This document shows positions 18,189 to 26,714 of a DNA stretch of 64,000 nucleotides, piece after piece (position 1 is the first letter of the stretch; every line of letters starts with the position of its first letter). The notes under the pieces were generated by a model. That model was given only the letters and a program-made list of their open reading frames with translations. It did no database searches and was not told where the DNA came from. A program made the position numbers and the translations under genes. The DNA comes from DATKWD01 sp963704815 (GTDB lineage: Bacteria > Actinomycetota > Acidimicrobiia > Acidimicrobiales > Salinilacustritrichaceae): assembly GCA_963704815.1 (NCBI GenBank), contig CAVPHU010000001.1, forward strand, positions 248,001-312,000. The letters run 5' to 3'.

Positions 18189-18876
18189 ACCCGAGCTGGC
18201 GGGCGACCGAGGTGGTCAGGTCACCAGCCAACGTCGAGAGGTCGTGCCAACGTGGGGAGGTCGTGCCCTCGGCGAGACCCTTGACCGTGGTGACCGCCGC
18301 CCGCATGACGAAGTGCACGAAGTGGCGGACCAGCCACCAGTACCGGAGGAACATGCGCTGTGATGCGGGATCGGTGCCCACCGTGCGTGCCTCGTAGCTC
18401 AACAGGGTTCGATCGGTGCCGTAGTTCCGGATCGAGAATCCGACGACGATCTTCGCGTAGCCAGGCTCGGCGAATGCGAGGAACTCATCCGCAGTGACGG
18501 TTCTCCACTCGATGTCGGGTTGCCAGACCTTGCCGATCGCGCCGAACACGAGCTCACGTCCCGGCTCTTCGTCGAGGGCCAGCCACCCTTCGAGCCCCTC
18601 CGCATCGGCCGGTCCGTCGAAGAGGTCGGACAGCCGCATCTCCGGTGGGGGCGGCGGGGGCGGGCGGTCGTCGAGCCGCTGCACGATCTTCGCGGGGATG
18701 CCCCGCACGAACATGGCGGCATCGAGGATGGGCGAATGCACCTGCATGAAGTCCAGCTCACGGGCGGCCTCGTAGACCGCGTCAGGCGAGGCGTCGATCA
18801 CGATGTGCTCGTCGATCGTGGCGGCGAACTCGGGAAGCACCTCGTCGATCAGCATTCGCTCCGGTCCAGTGGTCAC
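18157..18876 (-). CDS. SRPBCC-like hydrophobic-ligand protein, unknown function
   Basis: The 239-residue protein has the START/polyketide-cyclase-like pattern: D-E-H-I-V-I-D-A-S-P-D-A-V-Y-E-A-A at the N-terminus, a proline run (seven prolines near residue 75), and a strand/helix end E-P-G-Y-A-K-I-V-V-G-F and L-L-S-Y-E-A-R-T. A helix with F-V-H-F-V-M-R-A-A-V-T-T follows. Such proteins bind lipids or small hydrophobic molecules. A decayed paralogue lies at 34.0-34.35 kb, next to a decayed copy of the P450 gene found 2 kb from here, suggesting the two belong to one pathway. A perfect 12-bp palindrome lies 31 bp upstream of its GTG start. Confidence 0.6.
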   Translation of the reverse strand: MTTGPERMLIDEVLPEFAATIDEHIVIDASPDAVYEAARELDFMQVHSPILDAAMFVRGIPAKIVQRLDDRPPPPPPPEMRLSDLFDGPADAEGLEGWLALDEEPGRELVFGAIGKVWQPDIEWRTVTADEFLAFAEPGYAKIVVGFSIRNYGTDRTLLSYEARTVGTDPASQRMFLRYWWLVRHFVHFVMRAAVTTVKGLAEGTTSPRWHDLSTLAGDLTTSVARQLGSSGRSPVDQG

Positions 18877-18906
18877 GGCATCCTCTCCACGGCCCGCTCG
18901 GTTGCA

Positions 18907-18918
18907 GACCGCGCGGTC
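18907..18918. promoter_or_regulatory. Perfect palindrome GACCGCGCGGTC upstream of SRPBCC gene
   Basis: A 12-bp perfect palindrome whose core ACCGCGCGGT is identical to the core of the operator at 9228. Read on the minus strand it is preceded by GTT and resembles TTGACCGCGCGG of that site. It lacks the TTAGTTTC arm, so it may be a weaker or related TetR-type operator. Confidence 0.45.
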
Positions 18919-19031
18919 AACGAGCCCCCACGCGCTGGACCCACTATGCCAGAGCCCTACGGCCCGAGCAGACCGCCGCCCGGATCGGTCGCTCGGACGG
19001 CTGTCGAACTCGCTGGACGTTCTGAACAGCC

Positions 19032-19976
19032 CTACGAGGCGAGCTTCGCCTGGAGGTCGGCGAGCGTGGAGGAGAGGAACGTGGCGATCGGCCCGGTCAT
19101 GGTGTGGTCGTCGAGCGCGGATCGCAGCGCACGACGATCGCCGAAGAGGACCACGACCTGTGCTCCCGCGGAGCCGGCGACCACGGCCGGATGCTCGACG
19201 TCGGCCTCTTCGATGCGCACGTCGCCGTGTGCCAACTCGCTTCCCGCGGCACGGATGGACCCCGAGACCGGTACCACGATGGACTCGGACCCGATCGTGC
19301 GTGCGGGGAGCACCTCGCTTCCGGCCGCTGCGTCGATGAACAACAACACCGGCCCGCCGCTCGGTTCACCGAGGATGCCGGTGGACCCACGCACACCCGG
19401 GCTGACCTCGTCCCACGCGCTCGACCCGTCGAAGCCGCCGTCGAGATGGGCACGACTCGTCGGACCCATCGTCGTCTGGATCGCCGGCGCCCCAGGACAC
19501 GGATCGCGCATGTCGATGCCGAGCGCCTGACCGGCCATCTCCTGCTCCGGCGTGACCTTCTCGGCGATCTCGGGCTTCACCGGCTGGATGGCGAACCCGC
19601 GCCGATCGCCGAACATGATCATCCCGTAGCCGCCTTCGGGTCCCCACGCGAAGTTGTCGCTGGCGTAGGGCTTGCCGCCGTCGTGGAACCGCCACTGGCC
19701 CTGCTCGTAGGCGTCGGTGCCCATGTTGGTCGTGCCCCGGACCGAGATCCGCCAGTTGTCCGACGTGTGCGCATGCGCGAACGACAGCGGCATCTGATCC
19801 TCGCACGGCTCGACGTGGCTGAAGACCACGAACGGGCCACAGTCCTCGTCACCGAGCATGATCGGCAGGATCGTCGCTCCGAGTTGGTCCTGCACCCATG
19901 CGTCGCGATCTTCGAAGTTGGCGTCGACATGGCCGTCGACCGGATGCATCGGAGTGGTGGTCAGAACTTGATACAT
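19032..19976 (-). CDS. Cupin-like protein, unknown function
   Basis: The 314-residue soluble protein looks like two beta-barrel halves. The N-terminal half carries F-A-H-A-H-T-S-D-N-W-R-I-S-V-R-G with candidate metal histidines, and G-Q-W-R-F-H-D-G-G; the C-terminal half has S-I-V-V-P-V-S-G-S-I, a cupin-type strand pair. No signal peptide is present. The family is not one I can name. It is divergent from VapBC across about 130 bp. The ATG 19976 was chosen because the homologous-looking part starts at M-Y-Q-V-L. Confidence 0.5.
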   Translation of the reverse strand: MYQVLTTTPMHPVDGHVDANFEDRDAWVQDQLGATILPIMLGDEDCGPFVVFSHVEPCEDQMPLSFAHAHTSDNWRISVRGTTNMGTDAYEQGQWRFHDGGKPYASDNFAWGPEGGYGMIMFGDRRGFAIQPVKPEIAEKVTPEQEMAGQALGIDMRDPCPGAPAIQTTMGPTSRAHLDGGFDGSSAWDEVSPGVRGSTGILGEPSGGPVLLFIDAAAGSEVLPARTIGSESIVVPVSGSIRAAGSELAHGDVRIEEADVEHPAVVAGSAGAQVVVLFGDRRALRSALDDHTMTGPIATFLSSTLADLQAKLAS

Positions 19977-20109
19977 GGCGTTCCCCGTTCGCTCGGTCGA
20001 CACCACACGGTATCGCTGAGCGACGACGTCGGGCCGGGCCCGCATCCTCGCAGATCTGCCGGCGCCACTGTGCATGCCATGACGCCAGCCTGGCGCTATC
20101 GTGCGGGCC

Positions 20110-20340
20110 ATGCCGAGCATCCAGGTGAAGGACGTGCCCGACGACGTCCACCGGACGCTGCGTCGTCGAGCAGCCGAGGCCGGAATGTCGCTCCAGGAGT
20201 ACCTCCTCGCCCGACTCGAACAAGACGCAAGCACCCCCACGCTCGATGAGGTGCTCGATCGGGCCGGTGGTCGGGCCGGCGGGCATGTCCCGCTCGATTC
20301 CGCGGTCGCCGCGGTGCGCTCCGACCGCAGCGACCGTTGA
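20110..20340 (+). CDS. vapB: VapB/FitA-type antitoxin (ribbon-helix-helix)
   Basis: The 76-residue protein begins M-P-S-I-Q-V-K-D-V-P, the ribbon strand, followed by D-V-H-R-T-L-R-R-R-A-A-E-A-G-M-S-L-Q-E-Y-L, the two helices of the FitA/VapB fold. The C-terminal tail (T-L-D-E-V-L-D-R and a Gly/Arg stretch) is the toxin-neutralising part. It binds its own operator and blocks the VapC nuclease. An ATG at 20110 matches the family start better than the GTG nine bases upstream. It overlaps vapC by 4 nt. Confidence 0.9.
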   Translation: MPSIQVKDVPDDVHRTLRRRAAEAGMSLQEYLLARLEQDASTPTLDEVLDRAGGRAGGHVPLDSAVAAVRSDRSDR

Positions 20341-20726
20341 TCGTCGTCGACGCAAGCGTCATCGTCACCGGTCTCGGCGATGATGGCGACGACGGCGACC
20401 GGGTACGCGCACGACTCAGGGGCGAGAGGCTCGCCGCACCACATCTGATCGATCTCGAGGTCGCATCGGCTTGGAGAAGGCTGGTGGCCGCGGGGAACCT
20501 CGACGAACGACGCGCCGGCCTCGCCTTGACCGACCTGAAGTCGCTGCGGCTCGAACGGGCCGCTCACCGCCCGCTCCTCGACCGGTGCTGGGAGCTGCGT
20601 GACAACCTCACCCCCTACGACGCTGCCTACGTTGCGCTCGCCGAACTGGTCGAGGCGACGTTGCTCACCGCCGATGCTCGGCTCGCAGCGGCTCCTGGCA
20701 TTCGCTGTCGCACGGAAGTGCCCTGA
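20337..20726 (+). CDS. vapC: VapC PIN-domain ribonuclease toxin
   Basis: The 129-residue PIN-domain protein has acidic residues Asp5 (I-V-V-D-A-S), Glu41 (D-L-E-V-A), Asp95 (T-P-Y-D-A-A-Y) and Asp113 (L-L-T-A-D-A-R-L), the full Mg2+ site of a VapC ribonuclease. These toxins cut tRNAs or rRNA when freed from VapB. The start is TTG inside the vapB stop (TTGA overlap). The pair sits between cupin-like and P450 genes with no sign of a mobile element. Confidence 0.9.
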   Translation: MIVVDASVIVTGLGDDGDDGDRVRARLRGERLAAPHLIDLEVASAWRRLVAAGNLDERRAGLALTDLKSLRLERAAHRPLLDRCWELRDNLTPYDAAYVALAELVEATLLTADARLAAAPGIRCRTEVP

Positions 20727-20867
20727 TCGCACCGGCAAGACTGATTGGCCGCCTCCATCCGACAGCCTTCGCATTCGGCCTGCCGCCGACTGAGCCGGCA
20801 CGCCCTTGCCGTCGACGGGCCCCTCCTGAGAACGGTCGGCCGCGTGAACGACAGCCCGACCTACTGA

Positions 20868-22194
20868 TCAGCGGCGGGTGACGGTGACGGGCAGGTTGGT
20901 GTAGCCGTGGACGAAGGACGAGAAGGTGCGCTCGGGCTCTTCCTGGACCTCGATCCGCTCGAAGCGGGCGAGGACCTCCTCCCACAGGATGCGGAGCTGT
21001 AGCTCGGCCAAGCGGCTTCCCATGCAGAAGTGGATGCCGTAGCCGAACGACAGGTGGCGGTCGGCGTTTTCGCGCTCGATGTCGAGGTCGTCGGCGTTGG
21101 CGAAGACGTCTTCGTCGCGGTTGGCCGAGATGTACCACATGAGGATCTGATCGCCCTCGAGGATCTTCTTGTCGCGGATCTCGCAGTCCTTCGTGGCCGT
21201 GCGGCGCATGTACGGCAGCGGGGTCTGCCAACGGATGACCTCGGGCACCATGTTGGTCACGAGGCCGGGGTCGGCGATCAGCTTGTCGTACTGAGCAGGG
21301 AACTTGTTCAGCCCGTAGACGCTTCCCGACATGGTGTTGCGGGTCGTGTCGTTGCCACCCACGATCAGCAACAGCAGGTTGCCGAGGTGCTCGAGGGTCG
21401 GCATGTCCTTGGTGGCTTCACCGTGGACCAGCATCGACACCAGGTCGAAGCCCGGGTTCTCGCGGCGCTCTTCCCAGAGCCGCTCGAAGTAGGCGACGCA
21501 CTCCATCATCTCGTCGATCTTCTGCTGCTGGGTCTCGACGATCCCACCCGGTTCGGGGACGGCGAACACGATGTCGGACCAGCGGGTCAGCTTGCGTCGG
21601 TCCTCGAGCGGGAAGTCGAACAACGTGGCCAACATGAGCGTGGTGAGTTCGATCGACACCGTGTCGACCCAGTCGAAGGTCTCGCCCTCGGGAAGCGACT
21701 CGAGCACGTCGATCGGTGCGCTCGCGGATCAGCGGCTCGACATTGCGCAGGTTGCTCGGAGCCGACACGCTCCGCACCGTCTTGCGCTGCTCGGTGTGCT
21801 CGGGCGGGTCCATGGCGATGAACGAGACCACCCGCCGCAGCGGGTCCTCGGCATCGGGGTCGCGGCGCACGCCGAGGCTGATGCCGGGCGCCGACGAGAA
21901 CGTCTTCCAGTCACCGTCGACATCGTGGACATCGTCGTACTTCGTGATCGACCAGTACCGCCCTGCGGTCTCGAGCTCGTTGAAGTGCACCGGGTCCTCG
22001 GCCCGCAGCCGAGCGAAGTGGTCGTGCCACCGGTCCTCCTTGAACAGGTGCGGGTTGGCCGGGTTGATGTCCTCGATCGCGAGGTCGGCCGCAGCCGGCA
22101 CGCCGGCACCGGTCTCCGCCATCTCCATCTCGGGTGTGCGGATGTTGGCGATGAGGCCAATCCCTTCTTCGGTCGTGTCCGTCGTGTCGGTCAT
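20868..22194 (-). pseudogene. Cytochrome P450 with one frameshift
   Basis: Two frames that meet near 21716 give a P450 of about 440 residues. The I-helix is G-G-N-D-T-T-R-N, the K-helix motif is E-V-I-R, and the haem loop is F-G-Y-G-I-H-F-C-M-G. It would be a class I P450 needing ferredoxin. At the break this copy reads gatcggtgcgctcgcgg, whereas the decayed paralogue at 33.6 kb reads catcgtgcgctcgcgg, so one extra G is the likely cause. The rest is intact, so this may be a sequencing error. The start ATG 22194 begins M-T-D-T-T-D-T-T-E. The substrate is unknown; lipid or steroid oxidation is only suggested by distant context. Confidence 0.75.
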
Positions 22195-22338
22195 GGTGTT
22201 GCCCCTCGTCTTCCCCGTCGTGGTCTGCTCGACAGACTGCCTCGCAGCCGGTCTCCACGTTCAGGATTCCACATCGGTACGCCCGAGCACAGACCAGCTC
22301 GACAAGTGTGACCACGCTCGATCTGACACGATCCGACG

Positions 22339-23340
22339 GTGCTCATCGCGGATCATCCTCGTGTTCGTCTTGCCCACCTTCCGACACCGCTCGAACGGTT
22401 GGACCGTCTGAGCGCCGAACTGGGCGGACCGACGATCTGGATGAAGCGGGACGACTGCACCGGCCTCGCCGGGGGCGGCAACAAGACCCGAAAGCTCGAG
22501 TTCCTCATCGCGGCCGCCCTCGAAGCCGATGCCACCGTCGTCGTCACGCCAGGGGCGATCCAGTCGAATCACGCGCGCCAGACCGCTGCTGCCGCGGCAC
22601 GCTTCGGCCTGAAGTGTCACCTCGTCCTCGAGAACCCCACCGGCCGCGAAGACATCGAGTACCTCTCCAACGGCAACGTCCTGCTCGACCATCTCTTCGG
22701 TGCCACGATCGAGATGGTCGGCGAAGGAGAGGAGTCCGCTGTCGTGCTCCAGGCCGCTGCGGATCGTCTCGCCGAATCGGAGGAGAAGCCCTACGTCGTT
22801 CCGACCGGCGGGTCGAACGAGATCGGCGCACTCGGCTACGTGAACGCCGCCATGGAGTTCGTGTCGCAGGCCAACGACATCGGCTTGTCGGTGAAACGAG
22901 TCGTCCACGCGACCGGGAGCGCGGGGACCCAGGCGGGGCTCGTCGCGGGCCTGGCGGCCATGAGAAGTGGAGTTCCGACGCTCGGTGTCAGCGTCATGAG
23001 AGAAGCCGCCGCGCAGGAGGAGCTCGTCCTGCAGTTGGCCGAGCGCACCGCCGCCCACATCGGCGCCGCAGGATGCGTGTCCGAGGCCGACGTCACCGTC
23101 GACAGTGGCTACGTCGGGCCGGGGTACGGGGTCGCAACCGACGGCATGATTCGAGCCCTCGAACTGGTCGCTCGCACCGAGGGCGTCATCCTTGATCCGG
23201 TGTACTCGGGGAAGGCGATGGCCGGACTCATCGACCTCGTGTCGCGTGGCGAGTTCGATGGCTCAGACGATGTCGTGTTCCTCCACACCGGCGGAGCCCA
23301 GGGACTTCCCGCCTATCGCGGTGCGTTCGAACAGCAGTGA
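22339..23340 (+). CDS. PLP-dependent D-cysteine desulfhydrase/ACC deaminase-family lyase
   Basis: The 333-residue fold-type II PLP enzyme has G-G-G-N-K-T-R-K-L-E at 45-54, including the cofactor lysine, and A-I-Q-S-N-H-A-R-Q near 78-86. The C-terminal F-L-H-T-G-G-A-Q-G-L loop near 315 binds PLP phosphate. The family covers D-cysteine desulfhydrase, (R)-cysteate sulfo-lyase and ACC deaminase, which cannot be separated by eye. Cysteate lyase would fit a marine organism using sulfonates. The gene stands alone and converges on the heliorhodopsin gene 21 bp away. Confidence 0.8.
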   Translation: MLIADHPRVRLAHLPTPLERLDRLSAELGGPTIWMKRDDCTGLAGGGNKTRKLEFLIAAALEADATVVVTPGAIQSNHARQTAAAAARFGLKCHLVLENPTGREDIEYLSNGNVLLDHLFGATIEMVGEGEESAVVLQAAADRLAESEEKPYVVPTGGSNEIGALGYVNAAMEFVSQANDIGLSVKRVVHATGSAGTQAGLVAGLAAMRSGVPTLGVSVMREAAAQEELVLQLAERTAAHIGAAGCVSEADVTVDSGYVGPGYGVATDGMIRALELVARTEGVILDPVYSGKAMAGLIDLVSRGEFDGSDDVVFLHTGGAQGLPAYRGAFEQQ

Positions 23341-23361
23341 CGTGACGGCGCCTGTGGGTGT

Positions 23362-24183
23362 TCAGCGAACGGTGCCGAAGTAGATCTGCCAGACGAGGAG
23401 CGACTTGGCCACGAACGACAACACGATGTACACGCCCTCACCGAAGACGTAGCTGCGCCAACGGCCGACGCCTCGGTACTGCAGATACTGGTTGATGGCG
23501 AAGCAGTTGAACATCACGAAAACGCTGATGAACAGAGCCCACACCCACGTCGGCACGGCCTCCTGTGCGTTGCCCAGGGCCCCAGCGAAGTAGATCGTGC
23601 CGATGATCCACGGGGCGATTCCGGCGATGCAACCGAACACGAACGGGTACCAGTCGATGTCGTCCGAGCCGGGCGTGTTGTGTCGCTCCATGAGCCATCC
23701 GAACAGGATCATCGACACGTTGGCCGCAGCCACCCCGATGAGTGCACCAACGTCGTAATCGCCCAGCAGCATCACGATGAGGACGATCATCAGCGTCGAG
23801 CTGAGGGAGTACTCGATCCACCGGTACGGGTTCTGCGTGGCCGCGATGGCCCGGTTGTACGAGCGGTTGGCCACGGTGGCGACCAGGAAGTGGAACAGCG
23901 CACTCAGCAGTGCGAACGCCGCGACGCCGTATCCGATCGTCACCTCGGTCAGCACTTCTGCCGGAAAGAGCTGCTCGGTCAGCGCCGGATCCTCCGTGGG
24001 GAAGGACGCCGTGATGGGCAGGTCGAATTCGGTGACGATGGCGAGAAAGAGCAGCGCCGACGCGAGATGGAAGGCGCCGGCAATCAGGTTCAAGCGCCGA
24101 AGACGATGCGCCGTTCGCTCGCCCACATCGGCCACCGGTGGCCCAGCCTTCCCCGCCGTCGCGCGTTCGAGGATGAAGGCCAC
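23362..24183 (-). CDS. Heliorhodopsin
   Basis: The 273-residue seven-helix protein has the heliorhodopsin signature: Glu124 in R-W-I-E-Y-S-L-S-S-T (the counterion glutamate) and Schiff-base Lys260 in L-S-F-V-A-K-S-L-L-V-W-Q. His39 and His98 match the two conserved inner histidines. Heliorhodopsins bind retinal with inverted topology and do not pump ions in most studies; signalling or regulation of partner enzymes is proposed. Long loops lie between helices 1-2 and 4-5. The start is GTG, one base after the stop of a possible 43-codon ORF. A Na+-pump-type rhodopsin is transcribed away from it 315 bp upstream. Confidence 0.92.
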   Translation of the reverse strand: MAFILERATAGKAGPPVADVGERTAHRLRRLNLIAGAFHLASALLFLAIVTEFDLPITASFPTEDPALTEQLFPAEVLTEVTIGYGVAAFALLSALFHFLVATVANRSYNRAIAATQNPYRWIEYSLSSTLMIVLIVMLLGDYDVGALIGVAAANVSMILFGWLMERHNTPGSDDIDWYPFVFGCIAGIAPWIIGTIYFAGALGNAQEAVPTWVWALFISVFVMFNCFAINQYLQYRGVGRWRSYVFGEGVYIVLSFVAKSLLVWQIYFGTVR

Positions 24184-24184
24184 G

Positions 24185-24316
24185 TCAGCCAGCCGCTCGC
24201 TGAGGCACCGGCGCGAGGTCGGGCGTCACGAGCGGAGCCACCTCACGGCTCAGCCATCGGACCACCGGCCGGGTCGCATCAGCAGGCTTCGTGGACTCAT
24301 TGCTGGAATCGTTCAC
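24185..24316 (-). CDS. Possible 43-residue ORF upstream of heliorhodopsin
   Basis: A GTG at 24316 opens a 43-codon frame that ends one base before the heliorhodopsin GTG start. It reads V-N-D-S-S-N-E-S-T-K then a P-V-V-R-W-L-S-R-E-V-A-P-L-V segment, with third positions that are mostly G/C. The tight junction suggests translational coupling. No family is recognised, and it could be untranslated leader. The remaining space to the divergent rhodopsin start (24317-24497) shows no other gene. Confidence 0.35.
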   Translation of the reverse strand: MNDSSNESTKPADATRPVVRWLSREVAPLVTPDLAPVPQRAAG

Positions 24317-24497
24317 GCGCTCAGTCAACCACGCTCGCCCGCGTCTCACGGTGGTCGCACCAACGAGAGCGATATCGGGACTCGGATTCGCCGACCTCGA
24401 CGGATCACAGACCAGACGGGCCTCGCCCACGCCATCGATCAGCCGCTTCCGTCGACTGCGTTGCGTCGAGGTCTGCCACCCGCCATCCTTGAAGGCC

Positions 24498-25304
24498 ATG
24501 TCCTTCGAGAACGACTTCACCTACTCGGCCACTCAGTTCGAAATCGTGCTCGGGGTCTTCACCCTGACCGCTGCTGTCTTCGCCGCTGTGCTGGTGTATT
24601 CGCTGGCGACCGCCAGCACGATTTCTCCCCGATACCGGCTGACCGCCTATCTCACCGGTGTGGTCATGGTGTCGGCGACGCTCGAGCTGGGACTCCTGGC
24701 GCTGCGTTGGAACAACGCGTTCTCGTGGAACGGCTCGGTCTACGAACTCACCGGCGATCTCTTCTCCAACGGCTTCCGCTACATGAACTGGAGCATCGAC
24801 GTCCCGGTGCTGCTGACCCAGCTGCTGATCGTGGCGGGCATCACGGGACTCAAGTTCCGCAAGCGTTGGGCTTCGTTCGTCATCGCCGGCCTGGCGATGA
24901 TCTGGACCGGCTACGTCGGCCAATTCGACGAAGTCGACGGCGGTGCTCAGTTCTGGATCTGGGGAGCCGTCAGCACCGTGTTCTACCTGTGGCTTCTCTA
25001 CGTGGCGTGGCAGACGGTGCGCGACGCCAAGGTCACGGCGCCTCCGCAGGTGCGGCGGCTCTTCGAGGCGGTCTGGATCTTGTTCCTGGTCTCCTGGACC
25101 ATCTATCCGCTCGGCTACCTCATGCCGCAGATCAGCGCATCGGCGGACGGGGTCGTTGCCCGGAGTCTGGTCTACAGCTTCGCTGACATCGCGTCGAAGG
25201 CCGTCTACGGCATCCTGCTTGCGGTCATCGCGCAGAAGATGAGTGCGCACGAAGGCTACGAGCCGGCGATTGAAGCCGAAAAGGCATTCGCCGGGACCGA
25301 ATAG
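24498..25304 (+). CDS. Light-driven Na+-pump-type rhodopsin (NDQ motif)
   Basis: The 268-residue seven-helix retinal protein closely follows the pattern of the KR2 sodium pump. Helix C reads R-Y-M-N-W-S-I-D-V-P-V-L-L-T-Q, placing Asn97, Asp101 and Gln108 at the N-D-Q motif positions. Arg94 precedes the motif; Asp230 and Schiff-base Lys234 lie in S-F-A-D-I-A-S-K. Other matches to KR2 are G-D-L-F-S-N-G-F, W-T-G-Y-V-G-Q-F-D-E-V and W-I-L-F-L-V-S-W-T-I-Y-P. It would export Na+ (or H+ when Na+ is low) on illumination. The ATG 24498 has GAAGG upstream. No retinal-producing dioxygenase or carotenoid gene is in the window. Confidence 0.93.
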   Translation: MSFENDFTYSATQFEIVLGVFTLTAAVFAAVLVYSLATASTISPRYRLTAYLTGVVMVSATLELGLLALRWNNAFSWNGSVYELTGDLFSNGFRYMNWSIDVPVLLTQLLIVAGITGLKFRKRWASFVIAGLAMIWTGYVGQFDEVDGGAQFWIWGAVSTVFYLWLLYVAWQTVRDAKVTAPPQVRRLFEAVWILFLVSWTIYPLGYLMPQISASADGVVARSLVYSFADIASKAVYGILLAVIAQKMSAHEGYEPAIEAEKAFAGTE

Positions 25305-25508
25305 CGGCGATTTCCCCGCCGTCCGACACCTTCCCCCGCGCCTGCAACAGGCGGGCTCCACCACGGCGTCGATCGGCAAGACCCACTTCTCCGCTCGGCC
25401 CCTGGCAATCGAGGCGGGGTCGCCGGCACCCACCGAGGAGTGGATCGGCAGGTTCGGATTCGACGGAGTGGTGTCGTCCGCACGTATGTAGGACTCCATA
25501 CTGGGTCC

Positions 25509-26714
25509 GTGCCCTCGCTTGCCCTCCCCCGCGTCGGGCGTGAGGCGGCCGAGAGATTCGTCGCTGACCAGCTTGCTCACGTCGTGCGCGGTCCGATCGT
25601 CGGGTCCGAGACGATGCGGGGTGGCCAGGCTGCCGGCGACGCTGCGCTCGCCGCCTTCGACGTGTCGGGCTACGCCCGTTCGCGGAACCAGGTCGACCCG
25701 GCTGCGAGTCGAGGTGCGTCACGTCTGTCTCCGTACATCCGCCACGGGCTCCTGACCCTCCCTGAGGTGTGGCGTCACGTGGACGGGGGTCCGACGCGAG
25801 ATGTCAACAAGTTCCGGGACGAACTCCTGTGGCAGGAGTACGCACGGCACTGGTACGCGGATCTGGGTCGGCGTACGGCACAAGGCATCCGGCGGCGGCA
25901 GGCCGAGGTCGAACCGAGCACACCGGGGTGGGATCGCACGATGGCGTGCGTCGAACGCGTCGTCTCCGAGCTCGAGACCGATGGTTGGCTCGTCAACCAG
26001 ACCCGGATGTGGCTGGCCAGCCAGTGGACCGTCCGTCAGGGCTTCCGTTGGCAGGAGGGTGAGGACGAGTTCTTCGCCCACCTGCTCGACGGCTCACGTG
26101 CCGCCAACCGTCTCGGTTGGCAGTGGACCACGGGGGTCGGCTCGGCCAAGGTCTATGGGTTCAGTCGCTGGCAGGTCGAGAAGCGGGCGCCCCAGTTCTG
26201 TCGGACCTGTCCCCGCGCCGATGACTGTCCGATCGAGGACTGGCCTGCAGACCCTGCGTTCACGTCGACGCCCGCAGCAGTGCCCGACTCGCGCTTGGTC
26301 GGTCCGCTGGTGACAGCCCGGCACGGCGACCCTGAAGCAGTGTGGTTGACCGCGGAATCGCTCGGTCGGTCCGACCCGGCCCTCGTCGCCAACCCCGATC
26401 TGCGGGTCGTGTTCGTGTTCGACGAGCCCCTGCTCGCTCGCCTTCGGCTGTCGGCGAAGCGCCTCGTCTTCCTCACCGAGACCCTGGCCGATCTGGGTGC
26501 CGAGCGAGACCTCGAGGTGCGCCTGGGCGATCCTGTCCGCGAGCTGGAAGGAATCCGCCTCGCGGCGACTCACGCGCCGGTCCCGGGTTTCGTCGACCGG
26601 GCCGGTCGGCTCGACCTCGCCGAGGTCCACCCGTGGATGTGGCTGGCCGCTCCGACGGAACCGCGAGTGTCTTCGTTCAGCGCCTGGCGCAAACATGTCG
26701 AGGTCTCGGCGTGA
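25509..26714 (+). CDS. Photolyase/cryptochrome-like flavoprotein with swapped domain order
   Basis: The 401-residue protein has the photolyase FAD domain first (about 35-245: S-R-L-S-P-Y-I-R-H-G, F-R-D-E-L-L-W-Q-E-Y, N-Q-T-R-M-W-L-A-S-Q-W, H-L-L-D-G-S-R-A-A-N-R-L-G-W-Q-W). The Rossmann-like antenna domain comes last (about 275-365: V-W-L-T-A-E-S-L, V-V-F-V-F-D-E-P, F-L-T-E-T-L-A-D-L, V-R-L-G-D-P-V). Ordinary photolyases have the opposite order. Between them is a cysteine cluster C-R-T-C-P-R-A-D-D-C-P (231-241). GTG 25509 lies 8 bp after CATACT, suggesting a leaderless start. It may repair DNA or sense light; which is unknown. It overlaps a DUF2256-like ORF by 4 nt. Confidence 0.8.
   Translation: MPSLALPRVGREAAERFVADQLAHVVRGPIVGSETMRGGQAAGDAALAAFDVSGYARSRNQVDPAASRGASRLSPYIRHGLLTLPEVWRHVDGGPTRDVNKFRDELLWQEYARHWYADLGRRTAQGIRRRQAEVEPSTPGWDRTMACVERVVSELETDGWLVNQTRMWLASQWTVRQGFRWQEGEDEFFAHLLDGSRAANRLGWQWTTGVGSAKVYGFSRWQVEKRAPQFCRTCPRADDCPIEDWPADPAFTSTPAAVPDSRLVGPLVTARHGDPEAVWLTAESLGRSDPALVANPDLRVVFVFDEPLLARLRLSAKRLVFLTETLADLGAERDLEVRLGDPVRELEGIRLAATHAPVPGFVDRAGRLDLAEVHPWMWLAAPTEPRVSSFSAWRKHVEVSA

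Noticed and set aside
20110..20726. VapBC as marker of a mobile island
   Set aside because: No integrase, transposase, tRNA edge or repeat flanks it, and composition matches the surroundings.
24185..24520. 111-codon minus-strand gene before heliorhodopsin
   Set aside because: Its first 68 codons overlap the divergent rhodopsin start and promoter; only the last 43 codons look possible.
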